The notes below the pieces were generated by a model that saw only the letters and a list, made by a program, of their open reading frames with translations, did no database searches and had not been told where the DNA came from. From Melanocharis versteri (lineage: Eukaryota; Chordata; Aves; Passeriformes; Melanocharitidae), in NCBI GenBank assembly GCA_013397845.1, contig VZTG01005160.1, positions 254,651 to 318,650 of the forward strand: DNA of 64,000 nucleotides, read 5' to 3'. This document shows positions 37,080-47,246 of the stretch, piece by piece. Each line of letters begins with the position of its first letter. Position 1 is the stretch's first letter. The position numbers were made by a program, and so were the translations under genes.

Positions 37080-40000
37080 AAGATTCCCTTTCTCCTCCAT
37101 GCTGTCACTTTTCCTCAGCACTGCACTCTGATAAGCAATAGGCTGTGTTTGTCCTCCCCACTCTTTTTCCCAGTGATATTCATGGCTCAGGCATCAAGGA
37201 TAATTTGAGAGAGAGGTGGGGAAGCTCTGCTGCTTTTCCTGAGGTGTTCAGGTGTTCCCAGGCCTGGCGCTCTGCCAGAAACTTTCTTGTCTTTATCTTC
37301 CTCCATAATTACAGTGGATCATATCTTCCCTGCAACATTTTTCAAAGCACCAAGGAAATTAGCTCCAGAACTAATCATGTCTTTATTTCCTGAAAGACTC
37401 TGTGTAGTTCCCTACAGGGCTCTGCAGAACGGGATTCACCCTGAGCAGTGTAAACCTGTCCCTGTCCCTGCCCTTGTCCCCTCCCTTCATTCCTGCCTCT
37501 TGCAAGGTCATCTCCATGGCATTCCCATGACGGGACAGCCTGGCCTGATTGGAGTACATAATTAAGGTTGCTTTACTTGAATAAACTCAAGGTTAATTTA
37601 CTTTACATTTTCCAAGGAGTCCCATGGAAAAGGCGAGGGGTGATGGGTACAGGTTGCTCCTGGACAGAGGCCATTTAGACACAAGAGGAAAAAATTTTTT
37701 GCTGTTCTTAAGGGGTGGAGGAGGAGACCTTCATATCCCTTGCTGGGAAACAGGGGAGTGTCCCAGCTGGTGTGGCACTGCCTGTGACTGAGGGACACAC
37801 GCTGGCCCTGCCCTCAGGCCCTCTGGGAGCAAAGCCTTCCTTGATAATTAGCAACCAAGTCAAAAATAGTTAAGGAGTAAGTGAATGACACTTAAATCTG
37901 CCTGATAGAATTGAAATTTCCCGCTGGGTGGCAAAATTCTGCTTTAAAGATAGTAAATCCACTGCTAATAATTCGGCAAGAAATAATCACTGCTAAGACC
38001 CAAAAATAGGATCTGTCACTTGCAATGTCTGTCTTATTATTTTGAGGGATAAACCAGCAGTGAACTTAATTTCTACCTCCAGTTCCTGAAGGATATTCTT
38101 TTTGGTTTATATCTTTCCATGTGAGTGTTTTAACAGAATTGCCAATTGTGCTGCCTCACGTCACCTTGCTCAGCACCTCAGCCCAAAATCAGACACAAAG
38201 TACAAGCTGAGGAGGGAAAGGAAAGGAGTAAAGGTGGAGAAAAAGAGCAGGGAGTACTCTCGCCTTGGTTTTCATTTCTCTCTGAGCTTTCTTAATCAAA
38301 AAGCTCTCTGATCTGTGTGTCCTGAAGGATGGAGAAATCATGAAAGCCAGGTTGGTACTCCTGGAAGTGTCATATGTGTGTTATATTTATCCTTCCATTG
38401 TAATTTTTCTCGCTTTTTCCAAAGCTGTAAGTAGGGGGTGAATCAAACTGAAATAGTAATTTTCATAAATTCTGAGATGAGGATAAATGAACTTCATCTT
38501 CAGTATTTGCACAATGTCTGGGAAGTGAGTTGTCTAGGGAGGCAGATAGGGGAAATGCAGGGCTGATGTATCATCTGAATTCCAGTTGGTATTCCCCACA
38601 CCTTCACAAAAGTGAACATTTTTGTTTGATTGCAGCTGTAATTATTGCTGAATACAAATGTTCCAATTTAAGCTGCAGAAATGTGGGAAAGTCTTTGAAG
38701 CCAAGAGCATCTGCCTGGAACATGAGTTTCATATTTGAATGAGTAACTTTTACTGCAAAATTACACAATGAATCCCTACATTCAAAAGATAATAATATTT
38801 TTTTTACTCTAAACACATCATCTACCAACTGCTTTTTAAAATTTATTGGCTCGGCAGCTGGTTTTGTAGAAAATGTGTTACTAAAAGCACAAAAGGTTTG
38901 TCAGTGAAAATGAGGCAGCTTGGTGTTGATACCTTGCTGTAGACTTAGAGCCTGCCATCAGTATCGTGGAAAATGGGGTTCTCTCTTCCAGGATTTGCTC
39001 TGCTCCAGAGGTTTCAGGTGGAATTGAGCAGGGAGATGCCTGGCACAGCAGGACATCCACGTGCTGCTCCAAGACCATAAACCAAAGCTGGGAAAGCAGG
39101 GATAAAACACACTCATGAACCAGTTTACTCTGCATCATATCCAAAGGTGGACTTTAAAAGGGAACAGTAATGTAAAGAGATTTATGGAGATGGTTTCCTC
39201 CTCTCCCCTGTGTGTTGATTGCTCATCCTGGAGAGCTCTGATACCTGTTTTACCAGGAGCGATGTATTTGGATGGTTGGAGGGCTGGCATGGGAATGAGC
39301 ACTTGAGAAGTAATCCTGGCTTTGCAGCCTGTCTGGGATAGTCAGTGTAGCAAATCACTTGGACAGCTCTGCCTTCACACCCCCCCTCTGTGCCCTGCCA
39401 GAAGCCTCCATCCTGACAGCATCTCCTACCTGCTCTCCCACCTCCACGAGCCTGCCCTCGTTTCTGCCTCCTTGGACAGTAAGCTTGTTGAAGCATGGAT
39501 CTGCCTGGGGACTGGCTTTTAAAAGCATATTCTCATTTCTGAGATGGGGGAAGAATTAAATTAATCTGCTTTATAGGAAAAAATACCTTTTTGCCTGAAA
39601 TAGAAGGGCACAGTGGTTGATGCCAGCTATTCCCAGACAGGTTTTGTACCTGGTGTAATTGTACTGAGCCCAATGCTCGGTCACCCACTGGAGCTGAAGT
39701 GCTGCCCCGCAGAAACAGTTCCAAAGTGCAGCTCTTGAAAGCTCCTGGACTCCATAGCCCTTGGAAAAGCCCAAGGGACCTGGATCGGGATGTTTTGGAG
39801 TTTTGGATGCAGCAGTTTGTCCTCTGGGCTGGGGCACTCCGTTGTGCCTGACAGATAAGGAAACGAAGCTGCTCCGTCGCACTGAGCTCCTCCTGCAGGT
39901 GCCGCCCTTGCTCGGCTGCCCTGGCTCAGGCTGTCCCCAGCCCTGCTCTCCTTGGGTGAAGCGCTGCGTTTGCTCTTCAAGGTTACTCACATTCTGCCCG

Positions 40001-41230
40001 TGTCTCTTGTTTCCGCATCATTCATCCCTGATTGCTCAATTACCCTTCTCCTACCTTCCCAAGGAATATTCATCTGTCTTGTTGGGATGTGAAATGTTGA
40101 CAGTGTGATAATTACGGAGCTGGGAACAAATAATCCAGAGTAGTGTGGGTTTGTTTAAATAGGAGAACAAAAGAATCCAAATTGAAGAACCAGGTGGTCC
40201 CTGAATAACAACGACTGTCAAAGTGTGGTCATCTTCTGGATTCTTCCTGACACTTGAATTCCTTCATCATTTATTAATATCCCTGTCCATGTTCTGGGGA
40301 AGTCGTAGGTGCTATTGGAGAATCCAGACCCAGACTTCCCAAGGTTTCTGTTACTTTACCAAAGACTGGGAAGGGAATCTTCCCAGAACAGAAAAGGAAC
40401 AGAGTGAAGTTCTGCAAAGAAGCATTCAGCTGAAAATATCAGGCAGAATGTCCTGAGCTGAGAGCTGCCAGTCCATGGAATTCTTTTTCCAGGGCAGTGA
40501 GAGAAGATCCCGTCACCAGGGCAGTTTCCATAAGATAGGTAAAATCTTTCCAAAAATCGAGCTCAAGCAGCAATCCTTTATTGGCCAGAGGTGGCAAAGG
40601 GATGAGATGTTGTGTGCTAATGTGTTCTGTTGCTGCTGCTTCTCTGTGATCTGCTGATACTCACACGTGTGAGATTTGCCATATTCATAATTAACCCCCA
40701 GTGCCTCTCATTTGACATAATTCCAGCTTTCCTGACCTGGCCAGACCCACGCTGTGCCCTGAGTGACCTGGGGGACATCAGTGCATCTTCATCTGATTTT
40801 TCGGGTGGGCTGAGCCGTGTTTGCAATGACACTGCAGATCTGATTCATCTCTGGCCGTGGCAGGGCAGTGTTGCTAAGCAGCACTTCCAGCACGAGCTGG
40901 TTCTCACATTCCAGGGCTGCTTCGTGGCCTGGCTCCCAGACAGCCCTGCTCCTGATCCTGAGTGCTGCAGCTCCATGTTTGTCCTTTAACTCCTGATGCC
41001 AGAGCACAGCTCTGACCACGGCGTGTGGAGCAGCAGGACTGGAGCTTCTATTGCCAGGTACCACTGGCCACGCCATGGGTGTGCAGCTGTTTTGTCATTC
41101 CTTTGGGGTTTAGCCTGATTCCAAGACACTTCTTCAGAGGGGCTTTCCTTATCCCTTTAGAATAATGTTTTAGGGTGACATCAGTCAGAGCAAGCGGTGG
41201 TTCCTTGCTCTTAGTGAGACATCAGGGGAC

Positions 41231-41430
41231 ATTTAGATGGGATATTAGGAAAAATTTATTCATGGAAAGGGCTGTCCAGTGTTGGAACAGCTGCCCAGGG
41301 AAATGGTAGTCACCATCAGTGAAGTGGATGTGGCACCTGGAGACATGGTTTAGTGGTGGTGCTGGGTTGACAGTTGGATTTGGTGATGTTAAAGGTGTTT
41401 TCCAACCTTAACAATTCCATGATTCTCTGA
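41231..41430 (+). mobile_element. CR1 LINE 3' end, sense to DAB2IP
   Basis: Begins ATTTAGATGGGATATTAGGA and runs through a TTGGAACAGCTGCCCAGGG-like block, a GGAGACATGGTTTAGTGGTG-like block and GGTGTTTTCCAACCTTA, ending in TTCCATGATTCTCTGA. This is the hallmark order of avian CR1 3' untranslated ends. It is 5'-truncated, about 200 bp, with no reverse-transcriptase coding sequence left. Confidence 0.93.
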
Positions 41431-42992
41431 TCTGCTTCTGCCCCTGGGGGCTCACAGGGTGACTGAGAACCATCCTGAGACTCATCAAATTGGAGAAAGA
41501 GACACTGAGGGACTTTGCACCCACTTGAGCAAAGTCATGGGTTCACAAGGAGAACACGCATTAACCTGTGGGTGCATTTCTAGGTCCAGAGAGAATGAAC
41601 TCTTTTGGTTTTCCTTTGAAGTTCAAATCTCTCCTGCTCTGCAGACTTTGGGAGACTGTTGCTCTTCTTTTCCCTTTCCCTAGGATTGCATTGGGCAAAT
41701 CTCCTGAGCAAGTTGGGGTTTGCCATGTAAACAGAATGTGGGGGTGTTGGTTGATAAACTTGCAGAAGTGTAATTTCCTAAGGTTTCTGCAGGTTTCTTT
41801 TAAGTTTGGGGGTGTCTTCAGCCTCGAGGTTGACACTTTCCTGCCTCCCATGTGCCCAAGTTCAAAACAGCCCCTGTGCAGGCCTCGTGTATCCTGGAAA
41901 TGCAGTTTTTGGGGAAGGGAATTCCATAGGGGCCGTGTGCTCAGTCACCTGAACAGAGCCCTTCATCACACCTGACAGGAGCAGAGCTGCAGGATAGCAA
42001 AGCAACTTTTAACTCCAAAGTTCACATCAAAAGAGCTGACAGAAATAAATGATATATGAAGTGTTTGAGGGGCTACAGACACTTCCAGCCCTGTGCCTCT
42101 AACACTGAACAAATGAAAAATATTTGATCCATAAAGGTCAGTGCTGTACAGAAATTCCCTTCCTGCCCTGCTTCAGTGCCAGGGACCACTCGAGGGATTA
42201 TTTCTGTTCTTGGGCTTCCGAGAGACACAAATGGTGCCTGAACTCACCTTCAATGTTGTTTTGGGCTCTGCATTCTTGGGGTGGCTCAATGCAGTCGTGT
42301 TCTACAGAAAGAAGGGTAAAAATGTGCACTTAGATGTCTTTACCGGGTAACAAATGGTATCAGACGCTCCCCAAAAAAGGTTTCTCTTTTATTTTGAAAG
42401 CTAAGACTAACATTGGTAGTTGTAGAAACGGGTAAACTCACTTGTTTGGAACATTTATGGCTATAAAAGGATGCTTAGTTTTGGCACAGCTCTACTTGTT
42501 TCACAAATACAAATATTAATTATCCATTCAGTGGAGCCTCAATAAGAGGGTATTTCCATGTGCTGTGCAGGAGCAGAAAAAAAACCCCAAACTAGTTCCA
42601 GAATTAAATTAAGTTTAATATGAAAAATAAAAATTGTAAAGCCCAGAATAAGGATGGGTCTGGTGGAAGAGATTTACTCCCAGTTTTATACCTTATCCTT
42701 GACATAGCAGAACACATGGAGACCTGGGATGAAAGGCTGCATTACACACTTGTACTCACAGCAAACACCTATTTATAGCAGTTTCCTTGTTATGAGTAGT
42801 GAAAAAAATCCCGATATCCTCTCATGTCCCCTGGAGTTGAGATTTGCTTGAACTAAAACAAAAAGATGTGGAAGAACTATAAAAATAATCCCATCTGTTC
42901 AGTAGTTCCTGTGCTCTGCCTTTGCAGGGGTTGTTCTGTGTGGGTTTGGGACCAGAGCAGAAGCCAGGGTTGTGTCTGTGCTCAGGTCTGAC

Positions 42993-43034
42993 CAGTGCCC
43001 TCCCAGTGCCCTCCCAGTGCCCTCCCAGTGCCCC
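42993..43034. repeat. 11-bp tandem repeat
   Basis: CAGTGCCCTCC is repeated three times, with a partial fourth copy, in DAB2IP intron 2. The full copies are identical. Confidence 0.92.
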
Positions 43035-43940
43035 AGGCCAGACCCTCACACTGCCCAGCCCTCTCCCTGTTTGCCTGGCTTAGAGAACACAGAGAGCTGC
43101 CAGGACTCTTCCAAAGAAAGCTGCTCGTGAGGCATCCAGCCTGATTTATTGATAGATCATTTTTAAAATTTTATCTCTATTGTGTTTCCATGGTGCTGAA
43201 TTTCTACCTTTATAACTTTGTCGTGTGGGTTCGCTGCGAGTGAACATTATTGGTGTGGGAGTCAGCTCCAGACACAAGACTTGCATCATTACTTTATGTT
43301 TAATAAAACAGGAGCTCCAGATTTTGCTGTCATTAACACTCTGCTCAGTTTTGTCCCCCTCCCTTTTTCTCTCTCCTTTCTAGTTTTTTTCGTGTTGCCC
43401 CAGGGTGTGTGGAATTCTACAGTTCCTGCATCTCAAAGGCATATGGTGCTGATGGGTTTGCACATATGCTTTAAAAGTATTATAATACCAAAAATATTCA
43501 GAATTATAATAGAATATTAGATTATTTCCAGGTTCTAGAGTAACTGAAAATGCCAAATTTTATAAGAAATAAAAATTTAAATGAGAGTCCCACCTTCCTC
43601 TGTCTGCAGTGAGATGATGGCATTGGATTTTGGGCTTGTCAAATATGTAAGAAAAGAGCCCAAATCACAGCAGATTTAATTGTGCTGTTTTGAATTGTGC
43701 CATCCTGTTTTAGCTGAAGTTGCTGTGGTTGTGATTAAGCCATTCCTCAAAAGGATTTGTTTTGTTTTCTTCTGCCTTCGTTCTTTGTGTCTTATTATGA
43801 CTTCAGTCAGCTCTAGTGATTAGAGCGATTGTACTCCGGGCTTGGAGATGTCAGAGGCAAAACAGCAGAAACAAAGCGGGAATAGCAACGCCCTTGCCCT
43901 TGAAAAGTGAAATCAGAGCTCAGTGGGAGCTCCGTGTGTT

Positions 43941-44104
43941 CCCAGAGAAGCTGTGGCTGCCCCTGGATCCCTGGCAGTGTCCCAGGCCAGGCTGGACGAG
44001 GCTTGGAGCAGCCTGGGACAGTGAGAGGTGTCCCTGCCATGGCAGGGGTGGCACTGGGTGCTGTTAAAGGTCCTCCCAACCCAAACCACTCCGTGGTCCC
44101 ATGG
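43941..44104 (+). mobile_element. CR1 LINE 3' end, sense to DAB2IP
   Basis: Starts CCCAGAGAAGCTGTGGCTGC and continues through the GGAGCAGCCTGGGACAGTG and GTGTCCCTGCCATGGCAGG blocks to AAAGGTCCTCCCAACCCAAA and an eroded tail. This is a different CR1 subfamily end from the copy at 41231. It is 5'-truncated; the long antisense frame across it is an artefact. Confidence 0.92.
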
Positions 44105-46697
44105 TTCATCCCTTTTTCTTGCCAGGCACAATGAATTCTGTTCCACATTGCTCTGTGGGCTTTCATGGATTGCACAGGGCCAAACTCTTGACCACAATGA
44201 TTGTCTCTAAAGACCCTAAAATGTCCCCTCTTGCTCAGACCTTGGGCTGTGCAGAGATGAATTTCTATAGCTGGTACCTCTGCCTCCATTGTAAAGGATA
44301 TTTCATGATTTACTCGAGCTGAAGGGATTCTTGGGCTCTGCAGATTTCTATTTTTTGTCATTTAATAGAGACTATTAACTTCTGAATGAAACCTTTCTCA
44401 GTTACTAGTTTAATCTTTGCTAAGATATTTTTACTGGTGGTGAATGCTGCCCACACACAGGAAGACACAATTCTGCCCTAGACAGCTCTCAATATAAACT
44501 TAAAAGTGTATAAAGAACATGCATGCAAAGGGCAGCACTTTAATTGCTGGAACTGCCAAGAATGCAGCTCAGCTAGAGGAGCAGGCAAAGCTCAGAGGGT
44601 GGGATTAGCCTTGTTTGTCTGGAGATCAGAATCAAATGTTGTTTAAAGTCATAAATGAAGAAGAAATGGATCATGTCCTTGTGATCTCACCAGGAAAGCT
44701 CGGCGGTCACACCCCAGGTCAGAAACTCTCTCTTGTATTTTCACAGACAAATTTCTGTCTTTTTTTCTTACCCCATCTAAAAATTACAGAAGGTATTAAT
44801 TCACACATTAGGCTTTCTGATCTCTGGTGTGCACTATGGAGGTGCAAAGTATCACTATAGCAGCATAATTTATCAGCATTAAAATCTCTGACATCTCGTT
44901 CTCCCAAGGAAGCTGGCAATGAAAACGGAAAATGGCTCCGTGTGATCTCCTTCTGGTGGCAACAAATGTAAAAACAATGGGAAACAGAAGGAAAGTAATG
45001 TCTTGCTGCAACCCTAAATTCTAATTTCCAAATCCTGCATGAGTCATGGAACAGTTGTGGAGATGTGGAATACACAGTGGAGGAAGAAAAATGTCACCAT
45101 TGGCCGCAGAAGCCATTTGGGTTTTTCCTTATCAATGCCCTGTCCAGAGTTCAGAGCTATTCCTGGATTGAAGAAGTGGCTTGAGAAAATGAGGACATGT
45201 TTGTGGGTGGGCTGGCAGAGATTAAGGAACTCGTCTCTCACTCCTGGGCCAAAACCCACTCACCAGAGGAGTTTAGGGCAATATCAGGTGTTTGGCCAGT
45301 CATGTGTTTTGGGTTTTCCCTTCACAGCGAATATTGGCCGGTGTCCATAGCAGGCAACAGGAGCCTGGTCCAGTCAGAGGAACAAGAGCATGGAGAGTTG
45401 ATAGGATGAGTGTGAGGCTGATACTGTGTTGATACGATGAGTAGGAGGCTGGCTAAGTTCTGATTACTGAGGGAAATATCTTAACAATGCTCTATATAGT
45501 GCAAATCCTCAAATTTGCTTTTCACAGCCATGTTTCTCTATACTATGAAATTCTCTGAAGGTATTTCTCAGGGACAGAACCTTTTTGAGCAGGCCTTTGT
45601 TATCTCACGCTGTTGGCTTTGTGCAGGATGACAGAGTGTACAATGTGATGGCCTGTGTTTTATACCTCCTGCTATTTCAGTCATGCAAATAGCTCCCGGA
45701 GAAATAGTCAGTTCACATGAATGCATGTTACATACCTCGTTTGTAAGTAAAGTGGCACTTAATAAATGTGAAACACCTTTGGTTATCTAGATGGTTGAAA
45801 TTCTTGGTGCACTTACGAACAGGAAAATCACTTCCATAACAAGAGCCACACGGAGTGCCCGGGGAGATTTTGCAGCTTGAGAAAGACATAATGTGAGCCA
45901 TGAATATCCGAGGTGGGGAAGGAGTGTTTAAATGGCATTAACAAATGACAGGCTACATAGAAGTTGGACTGTGATTATCTCCCTGCAAGACATATTAAAG
46001 GTATTCATTTATAAAAGGGAGCTGCTAAGAATCCATTCCTGTATGTTGAGTGGAGAAACTCCCGAGGCTCCTGCCTGGAGCAGAGGGTGCAGTGTGGGCA
46101 CGGCTGGGATGCTGCTCTGGTACTCTCACGTTTCCGTCCTCACGCGTGTCAGAATCCGTGCTTGATCCGTGGATGTCTCCTCCTTTCCTGGGGCTGGGGA
46201 AGGGAAGCAGTGTGTGCAGAACCTCGGGTTCTGCCGGGATTTGCTGAGTTGTTTATGTGGAGCTGATCTGTTTCTTTACTGTGATGGTCCAGAGAAGGAA
46301 CACGCCTTCGGGCTTCACCCCAAAATCCTGGTTTCTCTTTAAAATGCCCCCCCACTTTCTCTGGCCAAAGTGCTTGACCCTCTCGGACCATTCTCATGCG
46401 CTGTAGATGCCGGCCAGCAGAGTAGTATTATACTTTTATTGCCTTATTTAGCGGAGAGATTAAATGTAATGTTCAGATTATGTAGAACATTAACTCCTAA
46501 CAATAAGCAAATAACACATTAGAAGCTTTGCTATTAAAACGTTTAGTGCTGGCTTTGCTGTGGAGCTCTCCAGGAGCCGTGACTTATGTTCCGTGAGGGA
46601 GGAGGCTCGGCGGAGAAGAAGGAGCGAGCCGGGGTCTGTTTCTTCTCTAAGGTGGTGCCTGAACCCCGAGCCCACCGGCGGTGTTCGGCCGAGCTTT

Positions 46698-46730
46698 ATG
46701 GAGCTCCATCCCTGTGAGCGGAGCCCCTGA
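46698..46730 (+). other. Short upstream ORF before the alternative start
   Basis: ATG at 46698 opens a ten-codon frame (MELHPCERSP) that stops at TGA 46728-46730, 17 bases before the ATG at 46748. If the alternative transcript starts upstream of it, this uORF could reduce or regulate initiation, as the upstream ORF at 14435 could for the canonical start. Confidence 0.4.
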
Positions 46731-46747
46731 GCCCGGCTGTGCCGGCC

Positions 46748-46777
46748 ATGGCCGCGGGTGCGGGGGGTTCCGAGCAG
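46748..46777 (+). CDS. DAB2IP: Probable alternative first coding exon of DAB2IP
   Basis: ATG at 46748 sits in GCCGGCCATGG (G at -3, G at +4), preceded by an in-frame TGA at 46715-46717. It opens ten codons, MAAGAGGSEQ, ending exactly at a donor, CAG|GTAACC. The exon leaves phase 0, the phase in which exon 3 begins 350 bases downstream, so the spliced product would read MAAGAGGSEQ-GFLSRRLKG. This would replace the 74 N-terminal residues of the long form, removing the RS-rich segment but keeping the basic KGSIKRTKSQPK region and everything downstream. Alternative first exons are known for mammalian DAB2IP, but I cannot say whether this one is among them. The match of start, donor, phase and CpG island is the evidence; chance remains possible. 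Confidence 0.6.
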
Positions 46778-46917
46778 GTAACCGAGCTGTCCCCGTGTGC
46801 CGCCGGCTCGGCGTGGGTGGCGTGTGGGCTGGGGCGGCCGGACGCAGCCCCTGCTCCCGTCAGGAGCTGCGATGTGCCAGTCTTGTCTTTCAGACGGGGT
46901 TTTTATGGGAGCTGATG

Positions 46918-46931
46918 GTTGCCAGGGCAAC
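46918..46931. promoter_or_regulatory. X-box palindrome (RFX-type) in the internal CpG island
   Basis: GTTGCCAGGGCAAC has two perfect X-box half-sites around a two-base spacer. It lies 141 bases downstream of the candidate alternative exon and about 200 bases upstream of exon 3. Position inside a CpG island makes regulatory use more plausible than for the isolated sites. Confidence 0.55.
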
Positions 46932-47127
46932 GGAGGCTTCGGGGAGTCTCGCGCGCCGCAGCCGCGGCCCGGGAGCGCCGGCAGCAGATGTTGGCTGACG
47001 CCAGGCGCTGCCAGCGCCGCTCATGCGGGAGCTGCCGAGGACGCTGTGCCCGGCTGCACGGGCGGCTCCGCTGCCGCTCCCCGCTCCCCTCTGCCTTGTA
47101 ATTTAGTATTCTTGTCTCACCCCACAG

Positions 47128-47246
47128 GGGTTCCTCAGCCGTCGGCTTAAAGGCTCCATCAAAAGGACAAAGAGCCAACCGAAGCTCGATAGGAACAGCA
47201 GCTTCCGGCACATTTTACCTGGCTTCAGGAGCGTGGACCATGAAAG
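47128..47246 (+). CDS. DAB2IP: DAB2IP coding exon 3
   Basis: Encodes residues 75-113 and two bases of codon 114: GFLSRRLKGSIKRTKSQPK, then LDRNSSFRHILPGFRSVDHE. This is almost identical to mammalian DAB2IP (GFLSRRLKGSIKRTKSQPK then LDRNHSFRHILPGFRS) and related to RASAL2, but the exon 1 and 2 matches single out DAB2IP. The acceptor is CACCCCACAG|GGG and the donor AAAG|GTAAGG. The region is strongly basic with several Ser/Thr residues in basophilic-kinase-like contexts (RTKS, RNSS). In the family it precedes the PH domain, which begins on later exons outside the window. After GFRS the bird sequence is short (VDHE), whereas the human protein, as I recall it, has an alanine run here. The exon is shared by both candidate promoters. 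Confidence 0.96.

Larger units (their letters stand above)
46590..47095 (+). promoter_or_regulatory. DAB2IP: Internal CpG island, probable alternative DAB2IP promoter
   Basis: CpG is frequent across about 500 bases immediately upstream of exon 3, in sharp contrast to the AT-rich sequence at 46380-46560. The island contains a start codon with strong context and a downstream donor (46748-46777). It also holds an RFX-type palindrome, GTTGCCAGGGCAAC, at 46918-46931 and a short upstream ORF at 46698-46730. CpG islands inside genes next to an in-phase first exon usually mark alternative promoters. Transcription from here is inferred, not shown. Confidence 0.7.
29773..47127 (+). other. DAB2IP: DAB2IP intron 2
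   Basis: About 17.4 kb, with donor GTCAGT and acceptor CCCCACAG. It contains two CR1 tails (41231-41430 and 43941-44104), an ancient repeat (35425-35600), a weaker old remnant (33525-33590), an 11-bp minisatellite (42993-43034), an X-box at 37066-37079, a 13-T run at 32911-32923 and, in its last 540 bases, a CpG island with a probable alternative first exon. No independent gene is recognisable. The 155-codon frame on the - strand near 36592-37059 lacks supporting features. Confidence 0.85.

Noticed and set aside
43813..44361. 182-codon - strand frame
   Set aside because: Runs antisense through a CR1 3' end and flanking intron, with no recognisable protein.
45625..45780. CTTAATAAATG as the 3' end of a MIR element
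   Set aside because: The rest of the stretch does not follow the MIR core order; too short to call.
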